A DNA stretch of 64,000 nucleotides from Anabaena azotica FACHB-119. GTDB lineage: Bacteria; Cyanobacteriota; Cyanobacteriia; Cyanobacteriales; Nostocaceae. The notes under the pieces are model-generated. The model searched no databases, had not been told where the DNA came from, and saw nothing but the letters and a program-made list of their open reading frames with translations. Made by a program: the position numbers and the translations under genes. The DNA lies in contig NZ_JACJSG010000019.1 of the NCBI RefSeq assembly GCF_014697625.1, positions 1 to 64,000 on the forward strand, given 5' to 3'. Positions 9,059 through 17,084 of this stretch are shown piece after piece; positions within the stretch are counted from its first letter, which is position 1, and every line of letters starts with the position of its first letter.

Positions 9059-9085
9059 AGTCCGCGCAAGCGGACTTTATTTATT
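9059..9085 (+). terminator. Intrinsic terminator without an adjacent gene
   Basis: AGTCCGC-GCAA-GCGGACT is a perfect seven-base-pair stem with a GNRA loop, followed by TTATTTATT. It is a textbook rho-independent terminator on the plus strand. The nearest upstream gene stops 430 bases earlier, so it may end a long 3' untranslated region or a small RNA. Confidence 0.7.
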
Positions 9086-9108
9086 AAGCTGGTGCTTATC
9101 AGTTGTTA

Positions 9109-9124
9109 ATTGTTCTGAACAAAT
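9109..9124. promoter_or_regulatory. Candidate operator, second copy of the 13-bp palindrome
   Basis: This is the same 16-mer, AATTGTTCTGAACAAA, as at 992-1007. It lies about 110 bp before the start of the small membrane protein at 9232. The shared perfect palindrome hints at common regulation with ndh paralog 1. Confidence 0.4.
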
Positions 9125-9231
9125 AAAGTTATCAAATACAGGGTAAAAAAATAGGTGATAGATGCTTTTAGCAATTACCTATGTCTACATCTATCGCTAC
9201 ATTGTATTTGGCAGAATAGGTGATATTCACA

Positions 9232-9654
9232 ATGAGTAATATAGGTAAAAAAAGACTAGAAACAGTATTAGCGATCGCCACATATTCCATTGGTAGCGGT
9301 ACAGCTACAGCCGCGCCAACTCCAGGGGGAGAAATATCCAAGCAAATAGTATTAACTGCTTCTGATGGTTTGATGTATACGAGTATTTGGAAGATTTATT
9401 TTGAAGAAGATTTATTAAATAAAGAAATGTTAGAAATATTAGCAGAAATAGGTTTAATTACAGCCAGTGCAGCCGGAACAACTTATGTAGTTAGCAAAGT
9501 TAGTACAGCAATTATCAAAGAGATGACAAATTGGACTGGGCCTTTGGGATGGGGAGTGACAGCTGCGATCGCTCTTTCCCTAAGTGGTTTATTTGGTGTA
9601 GCCTGGGCGTTATACTGTGATCATCTGTATTGCCAAAGAGAAAAATTAGCCTAA
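9232..9654 (+). CDS. Hypothetical small membrane protein
   Basis: The family is not recognised. The ATG at 9232 is preferred over the in-frame GTG at 9220 because AGGTGAT sits about 10 bases before it. The 140-residue product has an Ala/Thr-rich early segment, TYSIGSGTATAA, that could be a weak signal. A hydrophobic Ala/Val segment follows (IGLITASAAGTTYVV), then a clear membrane helix near the C-terminus (AAIALSLSGLFGVAWALYC). The tail has two cysteines, in CDHLYC. Its promoter region contains the palindrome also found before ndh paralog 1, so it may share that regulation. Function unknown. Confidence 0.6.
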   Translation: MSNIGKKRLETVLAIATYSIGSGTATAAPTPGGEISKQIVLTASDGLMYTSIWKIYFEEDLLNKEMLEILAEIGLITASAAGTTYVVSKVSTAIIKEMTNWTGPLGWGVTAAIALSLSGLFGVAWALYCDHLYCQREKLA

Positions 9655-9741
9655 GCAGGCATATTTAAGCTGTATGTAGTAATTGCGATCGCACTAGAGT
9701 TACTCATAAAATTGATATGAGGTTACATACCAGAATCAATC

Positions 9742-9890
9742 ATGAATATCCAACTTCAACCGGAAATAGAAAAATAGAAATATTGATGCGGGAGAGCGTT
9801 TTGTTGATGAATTTGAAAAGAAATGCAAATATTTAGCTAATTTCCCCAATATGGGACGTAGCTACAGCAACATTAAACCAGAATTGCGAT
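9742..9890 (+). pseudogene. Remnant of a type II toxin-antitoxin module (antitoxin start joined to ParE/RelE-like toxin)
   Basis: ATG at 9742 opens MNIQLQPEIEK and then meets a stop. This is the usual start of a ribbon-helix-helix antitoxin. From 9779 another frame reads NIDAGERFVDEFEKKCKYLA and then NFPNMGRSYSNIKPELR, matching the middle of ParE-type toxins (the FPxMGR motif). Most of the antitoxin and both ends of the toxin are missing, so neither is functional. The remnant runs straight into a dispersed repeat near 9890. Confidence 0.7.
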
Positions 9891-9980
9891 GCAATATTTT
9901 AGTCTAGACACGCTACTACGCCAACGCCAACGCCTTTTAGCAAAGGGAGGTTGGGAGGGAGAGGTTCATCGAACTCACGT

Positions 9981-10060
9981 TAAAAATAATTGTGGAATAA
10001 GCATTTTACCCATATGAGGTACGATACCTATTCCACAAGTTTTTAGCTTGTATGCAGTTA
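9981..10060. repeat. Palindromic MITE-like element, copy 2 (inverted relative to copy 1)
   Basis: This is the reverse complement of 641-722 with very few differences, including the flanking AAGCTTGTATGCAGTTA-type end. Together the two copies enclose a 9.2-kb block. Confidence 0.65.
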
Positions 10061-10125
10061 GTAGGGTGCGTCAGTATGAGTATTTTTTTGGTATGGCTAG
10101 GGTTTCTCTCACTGACGCACCCTAC
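10061..10125. repeat. 15-bp perfect inverted repeat downstream of ndh paralog 2
   Basis: GTAGGGTGCGTCAGT at 10061-10075 is repeated inverted at 10111-10125. The same arm forms the inner stem of the MITE at 55966-56088, so this is a related dispersed element. It could also serve as a 3' hairpin for the minus-strand ndh transcript. Confidence 0.5.
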
Positions 10126-10190
10126 ATTTTGGATATTTTTGATAAAGGCTAGAGATGAGAAAAATTTCCCTGTACCCTGTCCCTTATTCC

Positions 10191-11552
10191 CTAAGCATTT
10201 ACTGGTAGCCTGTTTTCTGTCGGCTGGTAATGACCGTTATTGTTAACAGTATTCACTACGGGAGAAACATCTCTACCTGTAATCAATCGAGCGCCACGAT
10301 TACGGGTAACATAATTCCATGCCCACTGAATCATGACGACTAACTTATTGTTAAACTCGATGAGGAAGTAGATATGAATTACTAGCCAGAACAACCAAGC
10401 AAAGAAGCCTTTCAACTTCATGAAACCTAAGTCAACAACGGCTGCATTTTGCCCAATCATGGCTAAACTACCATAATCGTTGTATTTAAATGCTGGCAGA
10501 GTTTGACCTTGTAGACGTTTCTGCACTAATTTGGCGACGTATTCGCCTTCTTGTTTGGCGACTGGTGCGACACCGGGGAGGGGTTTACCGTTTTGGTGAG
10601 AGAAGTTGGCTAAGTCTCCCACGACGAAAATATTGTTATGTCCCTTAATACTCAAGTCTGATTCAACGATAACTCGTCCTGCGCGATCGCATTCTACCCC
10701 AGTTTTTTCAGCTAAGACCTTACCCATTGCCGAGGCTTTGACACCTGCTGCCCATAATACAGTCTTTGAAGCAATTTCTTTGACTTCATCGCCTTGTTTG
10801 ATGCTAACGATATCATTCTCAATATTCGTGACGAAGGTTTTTGTTTGGACTTTCACACCCAACTGTTTCAAAGATGCTTCGGCTTCTTGGGATAATTCTG
10901 GCGCAAAGGGTGGGAGGACTCGTTCTAAACCTTCGAGGAGGATGACTTGCGCTTCTGTGGTGTCGATGTTGCGGAAATCTTCTTTGAGGGTTTTGTAGGC
11001 TAATTCGGCGATCGCACCAGCTAATTCTACCCCAGTAGGGCCGCCACCCACAATCACAAAAGTTAACCAAGCACGGCGTTTTTCGGGGTCTGTTTCTTTT
11101 TCTGCTGCTTCAAACGCCGAAAAGATGCGGCGACGCATTTCAATTGCATCTTCTACAGTTTTCAACCCAGGCGCAAACTCTTCCCAGTTATCCTTACCAA
11201 AATAGGAATGCTTTGCACCTGTGGCGACAATTAAGGTATCGTAGGGGATTTTTTCATCTCCCATCACCACTTGTTGGCTTGCTGGGTCAATATCGCTCAC
11301 TTCTCCCAGCAAAACCTTTGTATTCTTGCTCTTACTCAATACTGCACGCAGAGGCGAGGAAATATCCGATGGTGACAGCGTACCTGTAGCAACTTGGTAA
11401 AGTAGTGGTTGAAATAGGTGAAAATTCCGTTTATCAATCAGAGTCACATCTACTTTAGCTTTCGCCAGTGACTTTGCTGCATACAAGCCACCAAAACCGC
11501 CGCCGATAATTACGACCTTGTGGGGTGGGGTGTTCTCAAGTGCTTCAACCAT
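10191..11552 (-). CDS. ndh: Type II NADH dehydrogenase (NDH-2), paralog 2
   Basis: Respiratory or photosynthetic-membrane NAD(P)H:quinone oxidoreductase without proton pumping. The FAD motif VVIIGGGFGGLYAAK is near the N-terminus, the second Rossmann motif FVIVGGGPTGVELAG lies mid-protein, and FVVGDLANF closes the FAD site. A hydrophobic segment before the C-terminus (WLFWLVIHIYFLIEF) should contact the membrane. The 453 residues align end to end with the protein at 1082-2455, with a nearly invariant core and differences mostly in surface positions and the last 20 residues. The two genes are inverted relative to each other 8 kb apart and share upstream sequence. A recent duplication is likely. 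Confidence 0.9.
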   Translation of the reverse strand: MVEALENTPPHKVVIIGGGFGGLYAAKSLAKAKVDVTLIDKRNFHLFQPLLYQVATGTLSPSDISSPLRAVLSKSKNTKVLLGEVSDIDPASQQVVMGDEKIPYDTLIVATGAKHSYFGKDNWEEFAPGLKTVEDAIEMRRRIFSAFEAAEKETDPEKRRAWLTFVIVGGGPTGVELAGAIAELAYKTLKEDFRNIDTTEAQVILLEGLERVLPPFAPELSQEAEASLKQLGVKVQTKTFVTNIENDIVSIKQGDEVKEIASKTVLWAAGVKASAMGKVLAEKTGVECDRAGRVIVESDLSIKGHNNIFVVGDLANFSHQNGKPLPGVAPVAKQEGEYVAKLVQKRLQGQTLPAFKYNDYGSLAMIGQNAAVVDLGFMKLKGFFAWLFWLVIHIYFLIEFNNKLVVMIQWAWNYVTRNRGARLITGRDVSPVVNTVNNNGHYQPTENRLPVNA

Positions 11553-11597
11553 AAGAATTATTTCCTTGCGTTACGGGTGCTGTAACTATTCTTAACA
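11553..11597 (-). promoter_or_regulatory. Leader of ndh paralog 2, shared with paralog 1
   Basis: On the minus strand TTAAGAATAGTTACA is followed by GTAACGCAAGGAAAT and then the start region. This matches the leader at 1042-1081. AAGGA is the ribosome binding site. The palindrome found upstream of paralog 1 was not found here. Confidence 0.45.
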
Positions 11598-12025
11598 AAT
11601 TTGTATCAAAAATGTCACAATTATTTCTGTTTATTTTGAACATATAAAAAATTGATTAAAGTTGACGAAAATACAGATATAAAGTATTATATGCTACTTA
11701 AGGCTACATAGATGAATTGCAAATACTTTTCCATCAATGTAGATGGCAAGGTAAATTAGGATCATTGTTTCGTAAAATTCATATATGTATATTCATCAGA
11801 AACTTGGCAAATTATTCAATTATATGAAATTAATAAAAATATACTCTTTTATAAGTATTAACTCAGCCTTGGAAATACATATAAACAATAAATACGGCTA
11901 TTTTCATATAATACTCATATTCTTTATTTACCTTATAAAATGTATCCCTAATCAGAAAATCAATAATTTAGACTCGGTTCTATACAGTCAATATCTACGA
12001 TATGAACAAATTCGGGAGGGTCGTT
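11598..12025. other. AT-rich gap, nothing recognised
   Basis: Very AT-rich sequence between two divergent genes (ndh paralog 2 on the minus strand, the secreted protein on the plus strand). It should hold both promoters. One short open frame in it has no ribosome binding site or recognisable product. GGGAGGG at its right end is the ribosome binding site of the next gene. Confidence 0.4.
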
Positions 12026-12775
12026 ATGAAATTTAAGATAGGAATTTATTTATTTTGTTTAATTTCTTGTTTACCTATTACTATAGATAAAGCTCTTTCA
12101 GAGGAAGCAAACACAGATATTTGCATAAAATTGCCTAGAAGCATTTTATGTGAACTCAAACAATCGCAGGAACGTAGCCGCCTAGAGCTTGAAAGAAGAC
12201 AGCAGGAAATCCAAGAGTCGCAAAAGCAAAAACAAGAAGAAGAAATGAAAAAATTTCTTCTAAGCTTTAAAGATAAATACGGCTACAACCCCCTACTTTA
12301 TACCATTAAATCTAATATATTCGGAAATACGTTGACCATATTTAGTAGTGGTGGATGGGTGCGGATGACAGTTGATAGTGAATCAGGAGATGTTTACGTT
12401 CTTTATACAGAAGCTAATAGAAACTTTTGGACAGGAGGAACAAACTGGTTTGATAAAAAAACTCTCAACCTAACTTTTACTCTTGATCAAAAAGCCTGTG
12501 AAAAGTTTTCTCCTGAAAAAATGTGTACATTTTCCGGTACTGATAAAGTCAATCTAGGTAACTTCTCAAAGGATCACGAATTGGTTAAGTATGGAACATG
12601 GATGATAACCTATTTAACAGAAGACGAGAAAAAGACACTGGAATTTAGGATACCTCTAAATAAAAAGCCAGAAAGAAGTAATGATGAATTTGAACCTCAG
12701 CAATTTAGAAAAGTATATTGCAATCAATTTCCTACGAGTTTAAGCTGTTTATATTTAGAATCAGCTTCTAAATAA
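12026..12775 (+). CDS. Hypothetical secreted protein with N-terminal coiled coil
   Basis: The family is not recognised. The ATG at 12026 is preferred over one eight codons earlier because GGGAGGG lies 6-10 bases before it and the protein then begins with a clean signal peptide (MKFKIGIYLFCLISCLPI, cleavage near residues 23-26). Residues about 45-80 form a charged coiled coil rich in Glu, Gln, Arg and Lys (RRQQEIQESQKQKQEEE). The remainder looks like a beta-rich domain with paired cysteines (KACEKF ... EKMCTF, and YCNQF ... LSCLY). Codon use is notably AT-rich compared with smc next door, which may reflect transfer. Periplasmic or exported. Confidence 0.6.
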   Translation: MKFKIGIYLFCLISCLPITIDKALSEEANTDICIKLPRSILCELKQSQERSRLELERRQQEIQESQKQKQEEEMKKFLLSFKDKYGYNPLLYTIKSNIFGNTLTIFSSGGWVRMTVDSESGDVYVLYTEANRNFWTGGTNWFDKKTLNLTFTLDQKACEKFSPEKMCTFSGTDKVNLGNFSKDHELVKYGTWMITYLTEDEKKTLEFRIPLNKKPERSNDEFEPQQFRKVYCNQFPTSLSCLYLESASK

Positions 12776-13333
12776 GTTGAATTAGTTAAAAGCTTACTTG
12801 TGGAAGATAAATAAATTAAAAAAATAGAGAATAATTAAATTCATCATCACTGATATTTGATTATTCTCTATATTCCTGTAATTTCAACCATTATCCTAGT
12901 AATTGCTTAAATGTTTAGTAGGCATCGGTGGGATACAACAATATTGCCAAGACTACAAGCATTGGCAGAAAACCACCTTTCACATTCATTTCTGCTTCCG
13001 ATACTTCTCGAATATTTATTGTATGTTTCATCATTGACGCTAATTAAGAACATAAATAGTTTAATTTTGGTCTGCTTGTCTGTTCATTTCCAACGAGAAA
13101 CTTGTTTATAAGGTGCATCCACTAAATTTTTTCAGTTATCTGTTGATTACTTCCATTATCTACTGTACATTTGTACTATTAGCAGATAACCATATCAACA
13201 AATGCTCTTAGATACTTTGTGGTAAGGGTTCATACTCTAACTGACACATTCTGAAAATATTCGTGCTAACCTGTTGCTAAATTTTGATAAATTGATACAC
13301 TTGTTCTTCATTAACTGAGTTAACTAGCACTGC
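12776..13333. other. Gap with one hairpin, otherwise nothing recognised
   Basis: TAGAGAATAAT at 12825-12835 pairs perfectly with ATTATTCTCTA at 12860-12870. It lies 50 bases after the preceding stop but has no clear U-tract, so it is at best a weak terminator. A 66-codon open frame at 12911-13111 has no convincing start site or family. The smc promoter should be in the right part. Confidence 0.4.
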
Positions 13334-16300
13334 ATGGTGCATATCAAGCGCGTAGAACTTACCAACTTCAAATCCTTCGGCGGTACTACAGCAGTCCCGT
13401 TATTGCCGGGGTTCACTGTCATATCTGGGCCTAATGGTTCGGGGAAGTCTAATATTTTGGATGCGCTGCTGTTTTGTTTGGGGTTGGCTAGTTCTAAGGG
13501 GATGCGTGCCGATCGCCTGCCCGATTTGGTTAATAATAATCAAACGGCGAAAAGTCGTTCGGCGGTGGAAGCTATTGTGACTGTGACGTTTGATTTGTCG
13601 GAGGAAGTTTCACGCAAAGGCGCAAAAACGCAAAGGGAGGAAGGAGAGGAAGATTCCCAGTCCCCAGTCCCCAGTACCCCTCCGGGTATGCCTTCGGCAC
13701 GCCAAGGGCGAACGCAGTCGCCTACGGAGGGAAACCCTCCTGCAGCGCTGTCTCACCAGTCCCCGACCGAATGGAGTGTAACTCGCAAGTTGCGGGTGAC
13801 GCATCAGGGGAGTTATACGTCGAATTACTATATCAATGGGATTTCGGCGACGCAGACGGAATTACATGAGGAGTTGGAGAAGTTAAGAATTTACCCTGAA
13901 GGTTATAATGTGGTGTTACAGGGGGATGTCACCAGTATTATTTCCATGAAGGGGAAGGAACGGCGGGAAATTATTGATGAGTTGGCGGGTGTGGCGGCTT
14001 TTGACCGCAAGATTCATCAAGCTAAGGGAACTCTGGATGAGGTTAAGGAAAAGGAAGATAGTTGTCGGATTATTGAGAATGAGTTAACTTTACAACGCGA
14101 TCGCCTCTCCCAAGACCGGGCGAAGGCGGAAAAGTATCAGAAGTTACGCACGGAGTATTTAGAAAAGCAATCTTGGGAAGCGGTGTTGTCTTGGCGTTCT
14201 CTGCAAGCGCAGCAGGAGAAGTTAGCCACCCAAATTCAAGCAGGCGATCGCAATTATGCGGAACTCACAACCCAGCTTACCAGTTTAAATACTGAAATTG
14301 CTGAGAAAACTGCCCAGTTGGAAGAACTCAACGCCCATGTGAAAGCGATGGGGGAGGAGGAACTGTTGGCGGTACAGTCTACTTTGGCGACGCAGGAGGC
14401 GGAACGGAAGCAACTGCAGCGTCAGCAAAGCGAGTTAGAAGCGGCTGTTCAAGCCACTGCTAGGCGGTTGGCGCAGACTGGGGAAGATATTCACAAGCAT
14501 CAGCAGGCGTTGGGGGAAATTGCCCAAGCTCAGGAGTTAGAGCGCCAATCTATCGTATACTGTCAGCAGCAACGGGATGAAGCCCAACAAGCTTTGGAAA
14601 ATTCCCGCGAAGCCGCCGCCGAAATCGCCTCAGCTTCGGAAGCTTGGGTACAGCAGCAAACAGCTTTGAACCGTCAAATTGAAACTGTATTGCAAACCCT
14701 GGAACCGCAACGGACGGAACAGGCGCAGTTAAGGGAAAGGAATAATCAACTGCAGCAGTTAATTGAGGAGCAAACGCAGTTAATCGCCAGTTTAGAACCA
14801 CAATTAGCACAAAAGCAGGCTGATTGTACTGGTTTAGAAACACAATTTAATACATCTAGCGAACCCATCCAAGAGTTAGCGCAAAATCTCGCAGCCACAG
14901 AACAGGAATTACAAATTCAGCAAGACACCCAAAAGCGGCTTCTGCAAGAACAACGAGATAAGCAACGTCAACTAGATAAAATTGACGCACAAGCACAAGC
15001 GCAGCAAGAGGTACAGGGAACTCAAGCCAGTAAGGTAATTATCCAGTCGGGTTTGCCTGGGGTGTGCGGCTTGGTGGTACATTTGGGAAGGGTGGAACCC
15101 CGGTTTCAGTTGGCGTTGGAAATTGCGGCTGGGGCGCGGTTGGGACATATTGTGGTGGAGGATGATGGAGTCGCCGCCGCCGGAATTGAATTGTTGAAAC
15201 AAAAGCGGGCGGGGAGAGCGACGTTTTTACCGTTAAATAAGATTCAGGCTCCTAAATTTACCCAAGATGCCACATTGCGTTTAGCTAGTGGTTATATTAA
15301 CTATGCTGTAAATTTGGTCGATTGCGATCGCCGTTACAAAGATATCTTCAATTACGTTTTCGGGAATACGGTAGTTTTCGCCAATTTGGAAACGGCGCGG
15401 AAAAATCTCGGCTTATATCGCATCGTTACCTTGGATGGGGAATTACTAGAAACCAGTGGCGCTATGACTGGGGGTAGTAGTAACCAGCGTTCAGCGTTGC
15501 GGTTCGGGAATACGGAAACCGCCGAGTCAGAGGAAGCGGTTGCATTGAAGCAGCGTTTGGCGGATATAGATCGGATTTTAGACCGTTGTGGTGATGCGAT
15601 CGCTAATTTAACCATCAAAAGCAAACAACTGTCGCAAGAACTAACAGAAGCGCGTCAAGCAAGGCGGGAACAGCAGTTACAGTTGGAACAGTTGCAGAAG
15701 GATATTAAGAGTTTAACAAGTCAGTTAGAAGCGACGCGATCGCAACTCACCCACAACACCGAAAAATTTACCACCGCCCAGTCACGCCTAGAAGTTTTGG
15801 ATAAAGAATTACCAGGACAAGAAACTCAATTACAACAACTACGTCAAACCCTAGCCGAGTTAGAAGCCTCCCAAACTCCCAGTGAATGGCAACAAATTCA
15901 GGCGACAATTAAAACCCAAGAACAACAACTCCAACAACGGGAAACCGCCTTAAGGGAAGCCGAACAACGCCTGAAAAATCTAGAAAATCAACAACAACGC
16001 CTCCAAGAACGCATCCAAGAAGGCGAACAACGCATTACCCAATATCAACAAGAACAACAAACCCAACAAAATCAATTATCTTCCCTCAGCAGTCAGCATT
16101 CAGCACTGGCGACGCAAATCTCGGAAACTCGTACTAAACTAACCGAACTGGAAAAACATTTGGGTGAGGAGAAACAAAAACGCGACGCTATTGAACAGGA
16201 ATTGCGATCGCACCTGCTACGTCAGCAACAATTAGAATGGGAAATTCAAAAGTTAGAAGAATCCCAACTCAAGCGCCGAGAAGATTTAACAGTTTTGCAA

Positions 16301-17026
16301 ACTCAGTTACAAGAATTAGTACCTGAGTTACCTAACCCATTACCGGAAGTACCAGATAAGGTAGACTTGGAAGAATTGCAGAAAGAATTGCGATCGCTTG
16401 CCAAACGTCTCCAAGCAATGGAACCTGTGAATATGCTGGCGTTGGAAGAATACGAACGCACGCAAAAGCGCCTAGAAGAATTATCGCAAAAATTGGAGAC
16501 ATTAGAAGGAGAACGCACCGAATTATTGTTAAGAATTGAAAACTTCACCACCTTGCGGCAAATAGCCTTTAAAGAAGCCTTTGACGCAGTAAACGAAAAC
16601 TTTCAATCAATCTTCGCCACCCTGTCCGACGGCGACGGCTACCTGCAACTAGATGATCCCGAAGACCCCTTTAATAGCGGCTTAAATTTAGTCGCCCACC
16701 CCAAAGGAAAACCAGTACAAAGACTCGCCTCCATGTCTGGGGGTGAAAAATCCCTCACCGCCTTAAGTTTCATTTTTGCCCTACAACGCTATCGCCCCTC
16801 ACCCTTTTACGCCTTTGATGAAGTAGATATGTTTCTTGATGGAGCAAACGTTGAAAGATTGTCAAGAATGATTAAGCAACAAGCCCAGCAAGCCCAATTT
16901 ATAGTTGTTAGTTTGCGTCGTCCGATGATAGAATCAGCCGAACGCACAATAGGCGTTACTCAAGCACGAGGAGCTTATACCCAAGTTTTGGGAATTAAGT
17001 TATCATCCTCGAATACATCTGCTTGA
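13334..17026 (+). CDS. smc: Chromosome segregation ATPase SMC
   Basis: Organises and compacts the chromosome; it dimerises through a hinge and uses ATP at its head. Walker A GPNGSGKSN is at residues 32-40. Long Gln/Glu-rich coiled coils follow, with the hinge around residues 570-720 (GLPGVCGLVVHLG through LETSGAMTGGSSNQR). The C-terminal head has the signature MSGGEKSLTALSFIFA (about 1133) and Walker B FYAFDEVDMFLDG (about 1160). Residues about 92-146 are an in-frame insertion of intergenic repeat sequence in the N-terminal head, between VTFDLSEEVS and TEWSVTRKLRV. A PRC-barrel gene follows after 58 bases. At 1230 residues it is slightly longer than usual because of the insertion. Confidence 0.95.
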   Translation: MVHIKRVELTNFKSFGGTTAVPLLPGFTVISGPNGSGKSNILDALLFCLGLASSKGMRADRLPDLVNNNQTAKSRSAVEAIVTVTFDLSEEVSRKGAKTQREEGEEDSQSPVPSTPPGMPSARQGRTQSPTEGNPPAALSHQSPTEWSVTRKLRVTHQGSYTSNYYINGISATQTELHEELEKLRIYPEGYNVVLQGDVTSIISMKGKERREIIDELAGVAAFDRKIHQAKGTLDEVKEKEDSCRIIENELTLQRDRLSQDRAKAEKYQKLRTEYLEKQSWEAVLSWRSLQAQQEKLATQIQAGDRNYAELTTQLTSLNTEIAEKTAQLEELNAHVKAMGEEELLAVQSTLATQEAERKQLQRQQSELEAAVQATARRLAQTGEDIHKHQQALGEIAQAQELERQSIVYCQQQRDEAQQALENSREAAAEIASASEAWVQQQTALNRQIETVLQTLEPQRTEQAQLRERNNQLQQLIEEQTQLIASLEPQLAQKQADCTGLETQFNTSSEPIQELAQNLAATEQELQIQQDTQKRLLQEQRDKQRQLDKIDAQAQAQQEVQGTQASKVIIQSGLPGVCGLVVHLGRVEPRFQLALEIAAGARLGHIVVEDDGVAAAGIELLKQKRAGRATFLPLNKIQAPKFTQDATLRLASGYINYAVNLVDCDRRYKDIFNYVFGNTVVFANLETARKNLGLYRIVTLDGELLETSGAMTGGSSNQRSALRFGNTETAESEEAVALKQRLADIDRILDRCGDAIANLTIKSKQLSQELTEARQARREQQLQLEQLQKDIKSLTSQLEATRSQLTHNTEKFTTAQSRLEVLDKELPGQETQLQQLRQTLAELEASQTPSEWQQIQATIKTQEQQLQQRETALREAEQRLKNLENQQQRLQERIQEGEQRITQYQQEQQTQQNQLSSLSSQHSALATQISETRTKLTELEKHLGEEKQKRDAIEQELRSHLLRQQQLEWEIQKLEESQLKRREDLTVLQTQLQELVPELPNPLPEVPDKVDLEELQKELRSLAKRLQAMEPVNMLALEEYERTQKRLEELSQKLETLEGERTELLLRIENFTTLRQIAFKEAFDAVNENFQSIFATLSDGDGYLQLDDPEDPFNSGLNLVAHPKGKPVQRLASMSGGEKSLTALSFIFALQRYRPSPFYAFDEVDMFLDGANVERLSRMIKQQAQQAQFIVVSLRRPMIESAERTIGVTQARGAYTQVLGIKLSSSNTSA

Positions 17027-17084
17027 GTTTTTGTTAATAATAGTGTATAGATAAACCGGATTCGAGATCAGGACTCCGTATAGA

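Noticed and set aside
10052..10246. 64-codon plus-strand open frame antisense to the end of ndh paralog 2
   Set aside because: It begins in a dispersed hairpin repeat and runs into the antisense of a conserved gene.
11785..12036. 83-codon open frame overlapping the start of the secreted protein gene
   Set aside because: Very AT-rich, no family resemblance, and it overlaps a better-supported start with a strong ribosome binding site.
12911..13111. 66-codon open frame upstream of smc
   Set aside because: No ribosome binding site, no family resemblance, and a composition typical of AT-rich non-coding DNA.
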